Shown: positions 33,798-44,365, counted from the stretch's first letter. The stretch is 64,000 bases of DNA from Liolophura sinensis (GCF_032854445.1 NC_088301.1:18841808-18905807); one strand, 5' to 3'. Numbers and translations are program-made. Notes: generated by a model from the sequence alone, not told the origin.

Positions 33798-33984
33798 CTA
33801 TGTGCTGTAATGTCGTTTTGCTTGTAACCCTTTGGTGCCTTCTTGAGGTGTTGTGTCAGCTTGTTCCTCCATGCATCATACTCACCATGGAACCAACCTA
33901 AAATTCTCACCGGTATTGAGAGCGAAGAAAAAAATTTAGGCTTCAGTGATTTTTTTTCTCTTTCTTCCAACTGGGCCAGCACTT
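33798..33984 (-). CDS. Possible internal exon of an unknown minus-strand gene
   Basis: In minus sense an acceptor-like GTTGTAG precedes AAGTGCTGGCC, and the exon would end CACATAG/GTAAATACG. The frame encodes a charged stretch (LAQLEEREKKSLKPKFF) followed by ILGWFHGEYDAWRNKLTQHL. Composition looks protein-like, but I recognise no family and no flanking exons were found. The acceptor's pyrimidine tract is weak. Could be chance or a transposon fragment. Confidence 0.25.
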
Positions 33985-35205
33985 CTACAACGGTCATAAT
34001 TATACTAACTAAAGTAATTTTTGGATAATTACTTTTAGCTAAACTTACAACCAGCACGATGATTTATTTTGGTATATTTTCATGCACCTTGATTTGACTT
34101 GGGCTGCTTGATGATTGATTGACTTCCGTTACTTATGTATTCCCTCACGTTATGGCGTTAGGCCATAACCATTGATCCATTTAGTTACTGTACTCTACAG
34201 AAGATAATGACCGTCTTAGACTTGATAACAAACGCTTTTGTCAATTAGCGTGCGTGATACGGACCCTACCTTGGTCGTGAGCGACTGGCATATAGCATAT
34301 GATTTCGTCCTATACCACGTATTGTATATCACGACGTATAATGTATCTCCGTCTTACGGCACACCTGTCAGAGCGGGGTTAATCATGTATGTGTCATGCT
34401 CCAGCGAGTTTTACCTGTATACCTAAGGAACTTAGGTGGGTTTTAACGGTAATTGATGTTATCGGATTAAAAAAATAAAAAAATAAATGAATAAATAATA
34501 TTAGGTCAGCGCCAATGGAAGGGTCATTAAACTATAAAAAATATTAAAACTGTCTTCATAATTTTTTTGCTGATTGAAATGAAGTCTGATGATTGAGTTT
34601 TATGCCGAGCATTTTGAACTATTTAGGGATCTATGACGTCATAAACACTTTTTATCTCAAATATCGTCATATTTAGTGTTGGAAAATCTCTTTTGAGCAT
34701 GATAAAAGTCAAACCATTCATCTGATTAGGTAAAGATGAAAGTTCACAACCCCATTTTCCCCATGACTGGTTTCCAACGTTATATATTCGGTCTATAAAG
34801 CACACCACAGGTTTCAAATATTAAGTTGATTTCGTTCTGTCAAACGAATACATACATTATTTTAAATAAAGTTTGTTTGCATATAGCTTTCAATATTATC
34901 TCCACCGACATTTGATTACTTTTTGAGTATTCTTTCATCTTAAATGAAAAAGATGCTGCCCATTTTAATGTATTGTTAATATGTTAATATATCGATTGCT
35001 AAGTATGGTTCAGTTCATTGCGACAGTTCCATTGGTATATCCATGTATTTATCTGACACATTCAAAGACGCAAAATGCGCCCTGTAAAACGCGTGGACAA
35101 ATAGGAGAGATTTCACACCGATTGCAGTAACACCGATAGAAAGAATATGATCTTGTCTACACATACTTACGATATTTTCGAGTTAGTACAACTATATCCA
35201 TATTC
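33985..35205. other. Intergenic, nothing recognised
   Basis: AT-rich; the 34238-34426 and 34623-34817 frames show no support. Confidence 0.4.
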
Positions 35206-35209
35206 ACTG

Positions 35210-35417
35210 TGAACGTGCACTGACACAGAATACGATTGTTCTAATAACACGTTAAAGTACGTGTTAATCTTGCCCGACTAACGTGCAATGACATAGAATA
35301 CGATTGTTCTAATTACACGTTAAAGTACGTCTTAATCTTGCCCGACTAACGTGCAATGACATAGAATACGATTGTTCTAATTACACGTTAAAGTACGTGT
35401 TAATCTTGCCCGACTAA
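35210..35417 (+). repeat. 68-bp minisatellite, three units
   Basis: GAATACGATTGTTCTAA begins at 35228, 35296 and 35364, an exact 68-bp period with few differences. Each unit contains the imperfect palindrome AACACGTTAAAGTACGTGTT or a close variant, so single strands could fold. High identity suggests recent amplification. Confidence 0.85.
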
Positions 35418-35809
35418 GGTACACCTGCCCATATCTAACGGAATCTCAGCTAGTTTTGTGGTTTATGCATCCGTGCGTCAGTGGAGTACCTCACATGGCT
35501 GGTCTTCCCATGGTCGTCAGTGACAAAATAATATATCCACAGAAATCTTTCTACCTCTCGATATACAATATTTTGTTACATTTTACGACAGATACTATAC
35601 CCAAATTACTGAACAAATACAACTACGTACTGTAGAATTACTGTATTGACATATGATCTCTCTCGTGCATAGGTTTTAAATTTCATTTTGCGAAAACACG
35701 TAAGGTGATGCTGTACTGTACTTTTACAGCACGTTGCTTATACATGTGCGTGCCATGGCCATTGGCTGTAAAATTGCAGTCAAAATGAAGCCGTTCTACA
35801 GGAAAACCG

Positions 35810-35961
35810 CACGTGGGAAGATCTACCAGCAACATGCGGAGGATGGTGTGTTTCCTCCGGGCTCTGGCCCGTTTCCTCCCACCCCAAACCTGGCCGTTGT
35901 CGCATAAATGAAGTATTCTTTAGTACAGTGTAAAACACCAATCAGATAAATAAATAAATAC
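35810..35961 (+). mobile_element. SINE-1 short copy
   Basis: Begins GCACGTGGGAAGATCTACCA and ends GTAAAACACCAATCAGATAA then ATAAATAAATA. Same headless start point as 30264, 31697 and 37769. Confidence 0.75.
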
Positions 35962-36435
35962 AGAAATCTTTGGCATTTTCCATTGCAGTTGGTGTCATCG
36001 TTATACTTTGTTGTAAGAAATTTTATTCTTATTGCATTGAGAAAAGCTTCAAAGTAAAAAATTAATTACTTTTTTTCTCTTACACGAGAACAAAGGTGTA
36101 TGTCTATTGAAATACATTAATTATTGATATAAGAATAAATAATGAAGAATTAAATCCATAAACATGAATGGAGATACATTCACGTCTTTATAAATGGCGT
36201 ACCATTATGAGTCAATTGTTCAGTATGGTTCAACAGATATACCTGTGCACGTGCCATATTTGTGCGTTCTTGAGGGGTACCCAGTGTTATGTATGTGATC
36301 AGTTACACAGAACAGAACGTACATGGACTATGCTTAAATGCAGTAACATGATTATGATTGGCATCAAAATATTAGTATCAAAAGTGTGTACACAATCAGC
36401 TGAAGAATTAATCACTTCGTTATACATCAAGATCA
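35962..36435. other. Intergenic, nothing recognised
   Basis: The 102-codon frame starting 36168 runs into the downstream minisatellite and shows no known domain; not called. Confidence 0.35.
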
Positions 36436-37330
36436 GGTATATCCCTAAAGATATCTGTAAACATCATGTGATCTGAAACACATTGCTTCTTTATCAGATA
36501 CCTATATCACTAAAGGTATCTGTAAACATCATGTGACCTGAAACACATTGCTTCTTTATCAGATACCTATATCACTAAAGGTATCTGTAAACATCATGTG
36601 ACCTGAAACACATTGCTTCTTTATCAGATACCTATATCACTAAAGATATCTGTAAACATCATGTGGCCTGAAACACATTGCTTCTTTCAGTTACGTTTGG
36701 GGAGTTCTATGAAACACCAAAATCACCTATATCACTAAAGACATATGTAAGCATCTTGTCGCCTGAAACAAATTGCTTGTGACGGTTAACGTCTATAGGA
36801 AGTTTTATGAAACACCAAGATCACTTGTATCACTAAGGGCATCTGCGACCATCATGTGACCTTTCATTTACGTTTTGGGAGTCGAATGAAACTTCAAGTT
36901 TACGTATAGCCTATCACTAAAGACATCTAGGACAAACATCTTGTGACCTGAAACACATTGCCTCTTTCAATTACGTTTGGAGAATTCATTGATCACTTGT
37001 ATCACTAAAGGCATCTGTAAACATCTTGTGACCTGAAATACATTGCTTATTTCAATTACGTTTGGATCAAGATCACTTGTATCACTAAACGCATCTGTAC
37101 GCATTTTGTCGCCTGAAGAAAAATTGCTTCTGTCAGTTAATGTCTATATGGTGTTCTGTGAAACACTAAGATCACTTATATCGCTAAAGGCATTTATAAG
37201 CATCTTGTGACCTGAAACACATGGCTTCTTTCAGTTACGTTTGGGGGTGGGGGAGAGGGTTTGGGGGTCACTGAAACATCAAGATCAACTATAAGTAAAG
37301 ATCCGAAACACACTGTGTCACATTATACTA
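36436..37330 (+). repeat. 65-bp minisatellite decaying into longer irregular units
   Basis: CTGTAAACATCATGTG recurs at 36455, 36520, 36585 and 36650, an exact 65-bp period (CCTGAAACACATTGCTTCTT, ATCAGATACCTATATCACTA). From about 36690 to 37330 the units are longer and divergent but keep TATCACTAAAG, CATCTTGTGACCTGAAACAC and TTTCAGTTACGTTTGG. The left part looks freshly homogenised and the right part old. Confidence 0.8.
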
Positions 37331-37759
37331 GGGAATTGTTCTTCATAAATCAGTTAGGCCTACGCCCATGGAGTCCTATCCGGTCAAATTAATTATTGTT
37401 TTAAGTTAATATTAATGGTCTTCCGAAGATAATTTGCTTGATAACTCAGTTCCACAAAGACTTACGTATAATTTAGCCCTGTCGATGAAGACGACATGGA
37501 TATTTTTATGTGGAAAACTTAACATGTCAGATAAACATACATTCTTTAAATTTTGCACGTTGACGCTGAATAGAGTTTAAGACTGTTATAAATATGTGTT
37601 ATGAATTCTATGTGTTATTAACGTTATTACCGTTTTTGAAGAGTAACACGTGCTAAGAAGAAACTTTATACTGTTGAAGGGAAATTGTTTGGGATGATCA
37701 ATTTTTTCAATTTGATCTTTTGTTCAATTAACCTCTTTATGTGTCCTTCCATTGGAGCT

Positions 37760-37768
<9 letters not shown>

Positions 37769-37791
<23 letters not shown>

Positions 37792-37926
37792 GATTGGTGT
37801 TTTACGCCGTACTCAAGAATATTTCACTTATACGACGGCGGCCAGCATTATGGTGGGTGGAAACCGGGCAGAGCCCGGCGGAAACCCACGACCATCCGCA
37901 GGTTGCTGGCAGACCTTCCCACGTAC
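37769..37926 (-). mobile_element. Young SINE-1 short copy with perfect 15-bp TSD
   Basis: GGAGCTATTGATGAT flanks the insert at 37754-37768 and 37927-37941. The element has a pure T run (a poly-A tail in sense), then GATTGGTGTTTTACGCCGTA, CAAGAATATTTCACTTATAC, GGCCAGCATTATGGTGGG, CGACCATCCGCAGGTTGCTG and ends CTTCCCACGTACG. It is very close to the family consensus; headless. Confidence 0.9.
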
Positions 37927-37941
37927 GGAGCTATTGATGAT

Positions 37942-38990
37942 ATTACATGTATTGTGAATCTCGATTTTATTAAGAGCACCCAAATTTAAATTTAACCATT
38001 GGCAAATCTTTGTACCTGGAATCTGAGCTCATTTTGAATGTTTTCGTCGGTGAAAGTATTTAATCCTATTTTCGTCGAATGAATGCTTACAAATGAATGT
38101 CGGTGTGTCAAGGACATCATCAACAATGGCACTCTTATATATTCCTTAGGAATTTTTCAGATTTTTTGTGTAACAAACGTTTTCATTAATAATTTCAATA
38201 TTTGTCACGAGACATGGGAAGGTGTGAGAAAGGTCATTTCAGTCACGTTTCAACAGACCTGATAGAGCCACGGGTGTGAAACCATGTTCATTTATAAATG
38301 ATATCAATAAGTTTGACTGACAATAAGGCTGTTTCATATAATGAAATTTCGAGAGAAAAAATATATCCCTCCTCATTGTCAAATTTAAAATGTGCTATTT
38401 TTAACATTAGAGGGAATGCATGGGATGGACTGAAATGATAATAAAATTTCCTCTCAAGTGGATTCTTTTAAAGATAATTCAGGTATTTGACGAAACAAAG
38501 CCGTTGTGTTTGAAGAGGGTTTGTTAACTGATTTGATAATGTGAACCTAACGATTTATTGTAGAACCTCATCGTGTAAATAGGGCATGGAGTATCGCTCA
38601 GTTCTCAGTATGATAGAATACCTGATAAACCATAATTAGCACTGATTTATCTGTTCGGCCTCGCAATGTCACGGATATCCTCTATGCTACCTTTGATATC
38701 TAATAAATTATCATTGATCTTTATACAAGTATTATTACACACAATACCTAATAACTTATCATCGATCTATATATTATTTCACACAAAAGCAATTCTACAT
38801 ATGTCTTCGTGCAGATTTTAACAACAGTATCAATTGGTCCTTTTCTCCCTTATATCAATATATTAAAAAAAAACAAAAAAAAACATGTTCACAGTTTAAA
38901 TCATATCCGGTGTAAAGCATTTTTTCGTAGACCCACTTTGGCCTGTCAAAATGACTGATGACCGTGTGTTTCTGTGTGATTCAATTCGGC
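37942..38990. other. Intergenic upstream of gene 2
   Basis: AT-rich, no exon recognised. It would include the distal promoter of gene 2. Confidence 0.4.
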
Positions 38991-38999
38991 AGTGTCATA

Positions 39000-39007
39000 T
39001 ATAAATA
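39000..39007 (+). promoter_or_regulatory. Predicted TATA box of gene 2
   Basis: TATAAATA in GTCATATATAAATAGTGGC, about 155 bp upstream of a consensus donor. It parallels the gene 1 arrangement (TATA 10834, donor 10985). Confidence 0.5.
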
Positions 39008-39029
39008 GTGGCTGACTGTAAGTAAGAAT

Positions 39030-39154
39030 TCAGAGTGGAGTGTTACCACCTAAGAAGTGTCACCTGTCAAGCGAAGTCCGCCAAAGGAATATACTACTAT
39101 GGAGTGACCGTATATTTGACTCACACGGAGGGCTGACTTATACCGTCAGGCACA
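39030..39154 (+). other. Predicted 5' UTR exon of gene 2
   Basis: Ends CAGGCACA/GTGAGTATT. It pairs with the acceptor ATCATTTCAG at 41182-41183. It would carry a short upstream frame only. The start is placed about 30 bp after the TATA box. Confidence 0.4.
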
Positions 39155-39783
39155 GTGAGTATTCTAAATGTATCGCAAACTCCTCAGCGAATCTACCTTA
39201 TGGATATATAGATTACTGGTTTAGAGTTTTTTGATAGTTGCTTTCCTCCCTAAATACTCAGGAATACTTTACCAGTTGTATTTCACCTGAAGTTTTGTAT
39301 TTAAAATTGTCCTTCAGAAGCACATGAGGCCTTAAAATGATATTCGTGGTGTTAAATTTTTCTGATAAGAAATTAAAAAAAGCTTCAACAAAGGGCTCTT
39401 AAGATGGGCTATAATGAGAGTGAATCAGCAAAATTTGCCGCTTGAAAGATTTTAAATTTTAGGTGAACCAGCAGTAATTACATATTATATGTAGGTGGCT
39501 GTGAATTCGGTATATTAGCGAACAGGTGTAGAAACATGAAATAAATAATCGCAGTAACAGCTGATTACTAGGCATAGACAAACATTGATTTACATTCACG
39601 TTCACGACACAGCGACAACTGAATTCGCACATATATTGCTAAAGTGGTCTTAAGTCTGGACACTCTTGACTTGCGAGTTGACGTCTGACGTTATATGCAT
39701 GAAGAAACTGTCGTGTTGCCACTCAACTCGACAATTTTCTCTATCGCTTGCCTATTATGAATAACTTGGTGTGACACTTTTTC

Positions 39784-40135
39784 AGACGCCCGTGTTACGG
39801 TATAAATGTAATCAAAAATAGTCGTCCATCACATTCGAAAGGTTACATAATACGGTAGGACTTTTTTTTAACCTTTAACGATAAAAGAGTTCAGACTCAG
39901 AACTCCTCTATTGAAATTGGATTGTTATATTGTAACAAAGTTTGTTTGCACTGAGCCTGCATAAATGTTACTGTATAAATGTAATCAAAAACAGTTGCCT
40001 AACATAACCGAAAGGCCACATGGTACTGTAGGACTGTATTTACCTTTCGCGATAAAATAGTTCAGACTCAGGACTCCCGTATTAAAACTGGATTGTTATA
40101 CTGTAACAAAGTTTGTTTGCACTGAACCTGCATAA
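39784..40135 (+). repeat. 171-bp tandem duplication containing a MITE-2 end
   Basis: TCAGACTCAG occurs at 39891 and 40062. Each unit has ACCTTTAACGATAAAAGAGT or ACCTTTCGCGATAAAATAGT, ACTGGATTGTTAT-TGTAACA and AAAGTTTGTTTGCACTGA. The GATAAAAGAGTTC block matches the MITE-2 terminus, so a MITE end was duplicated with its flank. Confidence 0.7.
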
Positions 40136-40802
40136 CATTATTGTTAGTATCACTCCAAGCTCTCCAGAACTGACCTATCGTCGCTATCAGTCAACACATT
40201 CTCAATATAATCCATTGTCCGGTGTTCTCCGAGCTTTGAAGCATGGGCAACAAACATAACGCCAATAAGGTGGTCATACAGGAAATTCGCTGAAGATCAC
40301 TTACCTCTTTACTAAACTGACATATACACAGGGCTCGTCTTTCCGTTAAAATATGTATCAGATGTTGACGAGATAATCATTGACTTGCCAAAGACCGGTG
40401 GTTTACTCCAGCCATTCCTCTTTATTGAAACTTGCCTCCATTATGTTAAGAAATATTCTTCAGTATGCCGTCAAACCAATCAATCAGTCAATCACTGCGA
40501 CGCTTTTATTGTGATGTCTATATATGCATGGTCTGCAATCTTTGAAGTCAGTTTGTGTATATCGCCTATTGTATGCCTTTACCAGCCTCTGGCCAGCTTA
40601 TGACACCCCTAACAATGGACACCCAGTGTACAATACTCAATCTAACATCAAAGACGCCCGTCATTGCAAACCATCTATACAGTTACTGTGACAAAACCAT
40701 GTTTATACCACGTAGTCCCCGCGCAACCGAACAACTTTTAAACGTTTTCAAGCCATATACGTGTATAGTTCTAAAGATCTCAAACAATCTTTTCCACACT
40801 TT

Positions 40803-40933
40803 TACAGCAACCTGCGGATGGTCGTGGGTTTCCGTCGGGCTCTGTCCGGTTTCCTCCCACCATAATGCTGGCCGCCGTCGTATAACTGAAATATTCTTAA
40901 GTACAGCATCCAACACCAATCACATAAATGAAT
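40803..40933 (+). mobile_element. SINE-1 copy, body and tail
   Basis: CAGCAACCTGCGGATGGTCG, GTCCGGTTTCCTCCCACCAT, ATGCTGGCCGCCGTCGTATA, ATCCAACACCAATCACATAA. Inside the predicted first intron of gene 2; the frames at 40555-40935 are repeat translations. Confidence 0.8.
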
Positions 40934-41195
40934 AATACTCCGTCATTAGGCAAAGTGTGAAATGAAGGGATGTGTGAACATATTACACATTTAAACATGT
41001 GGTGAGTACAATTCAGTAACTAGGCTTGCCCAAACGCCTTTAGGTACATGTATACAATGGAAAACAAACGCAAAACGGCAATTACATTGAAGGGTTTGAA
41101 ACAATGTTTTGGTGACTTGGATTTCCTTTGTGTAAGGTTCCCGTGTGTCCAGTTACAGTATGTTTTATTTTCTATCATTTCAGATTTCGCTTAAC

Positions 41196-41872
41196 ATGGA
41201 TGTTCCACTGACTTCAATCGTGGTATGGGTTGGCCTGCTGTTCTTGTCAGTGTGTCAGTCACAGCGCAGTTCCATGACAAATCCGTTACAGCAGCTCGGT
41301 GGAAACATCAGTATCCTTTTTCAAACTTGAATTCAGTGGTTGATGTTTACAGCAAAAACAAACATAAAATTGATGTAAGCATTAGTAGATAGGGCATTAA
41401 AATCTGTATTATACAAAGGCCATTTATATCTGTATCTCTAAAATGGTAATAAAATCTATATCTATAGAAAAGCCATTAAAAACCTACAGAATAGCTGGTA
41501 AAATCTGTGTCTGTAGAAAGATCATTACAATCTGCATCTATAGAAAAGCCAATAAAATCTGTATCTACAGAATAGCTGTTAAAATCTGTGTATGTAGAAA
41601 GGTCATTACAATCTGTATCTATAGGGAGGCCATTAGAATCTGTATCTACAGAATAGCTGTTAAAATCTGTGTATGTAGAAAGGCCATTACAATCTGTATC
41701 TATAGGAAGGCCATTAGAATCTGTATCTACAGAATAGCTGTTAAAAGTTGTGTATGTAGAAAGGTCATTACAATCTGTATCTATAGGAAGGCCATTAAAA
41801 TCTGTATCTATACAAAAGCTATCTGTATCTATACAAAGGCCATTAAAATTTAAATATGGTAATATCTCTGCT

Positions 41873-41952
<80 letters not shown>

Positions 41953-44331
41953 CTTTCACTGATTTAAATGTATTCCAACAACAATGGATCACATTGATAA
42001 TGTGTTATAAATTAAAAGTTATAAATATTAAACAGATTTGCATTTTCGTGCCGATGCACGCACTAAGTTCACAATAATTTTATTGAGAACTGAATATAAA
42101 AGTGTAATTAAAAGTTGTGTGGCGTCATTAGTAAAAAAATGTAAAATAAAAAAGTATTGGCAGTTTCACAGACATTTTAAATGCTTTTTCTACTGACGAT
42201 TACTTCGTTTTTATGTTTTTATTCCATTTAACAAAGACGTTGGTAGAACTAAGCCGAGGGGAAATAGCTCTAACTGAGTGAGTGAATGCTTGGGGTTTAA
42301 CGTCGTATGCCCTAATTGAAGACGATCTAGCAGACACGTGCTAAATCGACCAGAAATGTACCCGGTTATCTCCCTTGGCTTGTATGCTCAGTGTCTTGCA
42401 CAGTGCTTTGACCTCTTTTTATGTGACCTATGTCTTGTCAACATGTAGAGTTTTTTGTGTTTGCCCCAACCTCAGATCGGCGTTCAGAATCGGTGGCATG
42501 GGCATGCATCGCATATCATCAGCTGATTACTCGATAAATTGTTGCCAGAGGGCATAGCCAAAATGAGGTTATATTTTTTGCCGCCGTTTCTTGCCTGTCT
42601 GTCTGTAAGTGTGCAAAGCCACTTAAAAATATGCACCCGGTTTCCGCCCACCATCGAATCTTGGTGGTGATCCGAATCAGGATTCTTCACATGTAAGAGA
42701 AATGCACAGTATTATCCCTTTGTCTGTAGTAAGGAAATGTGTACATTTATCTGGGGAGGGAGATTTGTTCTGTCAGTACCTTGCATAGTTTCCAATAAAT
42801 TGAGAGATTTAACCTTTAAAGTCATTTCAGTAATATAAGTATGGTGTCTCTTTTAGCAGGCTAGTCCCAGTGCCGTCTTATTTATATTGCTGCCTCACTG
42901 GAATGTCATTTTAAAATCAAGACGTGGAAACATTCATATACCAGTCGTCAACCAACATGGAAGTTTATTATTCTCTAAGCTAATTACCAAAACGTTGAAC
43001 ATCAAAAAGAATTCAGAAATTATATAAAGTATGACTGGAGACACATTCAGAGAAGCAGTCAGTGGTTTTCACTGATGGTGGAAAGACGCACGGGGAATGA
43101 ATTAAATTCGTATTACATTTTGTGGATAGTCAAAATATGTATCCGAGTTGCGCTTAGATTGCAATTGATCATATATCCAACGTGGTCATCTAATTCAACA
43201 CAGCCATGGCACACAACGCTCTATGGTACAATATACTATCCTAGTTGGTCAAACCTAGCTGTTCCTAAACTTAAACCTTACCATAACTCTAAAGCTTTTT
43301 ATTTCAATTTTTCAACAGCTTGAATTTTGATTGGTTTCTCTGTCCTCCTCCAAAAGCTCGTATAACAATTGTGAGCTCAATGATGTGGAGGCTTTAATAT
43401 GAAAATGCTGCCTTTGAAATGTGTTTTTTACCACCACAACGTTTCCTTATGCATGATTCCTTAACTGTGTCAAGAATTTTGTGGACAGACTCAACTGCAC
43501 CTAAATGCAGCAAACCGTGCGGGCCTTGGTGCCCCTGGATTGCCACAAGGACAGCCCCCAAGCCAGGTGTATCAGGGTCAAGCCGTGTACACCAGGAGCC
43601 AGCAACCACCTGCCAATCCCATGGGTCAGCCGGTCTTCGCGTTTCAGCCATCTCGCCCTTATTTGAACAGGATAAAGCGGCAGGCTATGGGACAGCAGTC
43701 TAACTACCAGCCCGCCTTCGTGCCGGATTTATCGCGCATTCGGCCAGGCCAGCAAGCGTACATGCCGCCACAGACGTACCGACAACAACAACAAACATAC
43801 CTACAGCAACAACAGATGCAGCCAGGTCTGTACCCCCAGCAGAGGTTCTTGTCGCCACAGCAGGCACGAGCTGGGCAGCATGCGGGTATCCAGAACCTGC
43901 TCATGGCCTTAGATCCACCAGATCCCCCGGACATGCCAGATTTTTACATACGGACCACGCCATTGCCTTGGTCCCAGCCCGGCCGAGCTTTGCCTCAGCC
44001 TGGCCCTCAGCTGAACAAGCCCGCGGCTGCTAACGTCAACGCCCCCAACCCAGAGATGTTTCAGCCTCCAGCCCCGCCATCGCCTCCACAGTTCTTCTCT
44101 CCCCCTATGAATCCTCCAGCTCAGGGGGCAATGTCACCGCAGCAGATCCGAAACTTAGCCAATCTGCCTATGCTAAGAGGCATAGATACAATCTGTTTCT
44201 GTACGGACAGTTCCACGTGTTTGCTCTTGGAGGGGAATATGGAGTACACGTTTGGTAACCAATGCTCTGTGGCTCCACCGCCAAACATGCCCCCTCCAAG
44301 GACAGCAGAGGTGTGCTGCTGTATGGGATAG
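41196..44331 (+). CDS. Gene 2: secreted Pro/Gln-rich protein with CFC...CCC C-terminus
   Basis: Coding exon 1 is 41196-41310 (ATG with A at -3, G at +4; donor CATCA/GTATCC, or alternatively GTGGAA at 41299, both phase 1). Exon 2 runs from 43475 or 43511 to stop 44329-44331; an in-frame TAA at 43462 limits it upstream. Predicted length about 311-323 residues. Residues 1-22 form a signal peptide (VVWVGLLFLSVCQSQ). Then come a Gly/Pro/Gln segment, RIKR before Q (furin-type site), a Gln-rich run (YRQQQQTYLQQQQMQPGLYP), a Pro-rich region and a final CFC-x5-C-x14-C-x16-CCC-MG. Function unknown; extracellular matrix-like composition. Cys spacing, the furin-Q junction and intron phase match gene 1. 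Where exon 2 begins is the weak point. Confidence 0.7.
41400..41850 (+). repeat. 27-bp minisatellite in 81-bp higher-order units
   Basis: Units such as GTTAAAATCTGTGTATGTAG then AAAGGTC, ATTACAATCTGTATCTATAG then GAAGGCC, and ATTAGAATCTGTATCTACAG then AATAGCT alternate in threes; GTTAAAATCTGTG recurs exactly 81 bp apart (41578, 41659). Because 27 is a multiple of three, one frame stays open (41443-41853), giving a 9-residue periodic peptide. This is a repeat artefact inside an intron. Confidence 0.85.
41875..41950. repeat. (TA)n microsatellite
   Basis: About 38 uninterrupted TA dinucleotides. Length is likely unstable and may be misassembled. Confidence 0.95.
42886..42912 (-). repeat. R-40 motif, single copy
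   Basis: TTGCTGCCTCACTGGAATGT matches the dispersed motif. Confidence 0.45.
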
Positions 44332-44365
44332 TGGATTGCTTTTCCCAGAGAGACCTGTGGCTGAT

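Larger units (their letters stand above)
39155..41183 (+). other. Predicted intron 1 of gene 2
   Basis: About 2.0 kb, close in length to gene 1's first intron. It contains the 171-bp tandem duplication (39784-40135) and a SINE-1 copy (40803-40933). Confidence 0.4.
41311..43474 (+). other. Predicted intron 2 of gene 2
   Basis: About 2.2 kb holding the 27/81-bp repeat (41400-41850), a (TA)n tract (41875-41950), a SINE-2-like tail fragment near 42270-42305 (GAGTGAGTGAATGCTTGGGG) and an R-40 motif (42886-42912). From 42070 to 43460 nothing else is recognised. Confidence 0.45.

Noticed and set aside
35210-37330. CRISPR-like regular repeats
   Set aside because: The direct repeats have no distinct non-repetitive spacers; whole units are repeated, and the genome is eukaryotic. 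They are minisatellites.
41443-41853. 136-codon frame with a 9-residue periodic peptide
   Set aside because: Generated by the 27-bp intronic minisatellite; no signal peptide and it ends next to the (TA)n tract.
43704-43934. Cys-rich 76-codon minus frame (CCCCRYVCCCCRYVCGGMYACW type)
   Set aside because: It is the antisense shadow of the Gln/Pro-rich exon of gene 2 (CAG/CAA runs read as Cys/Val/Gly).
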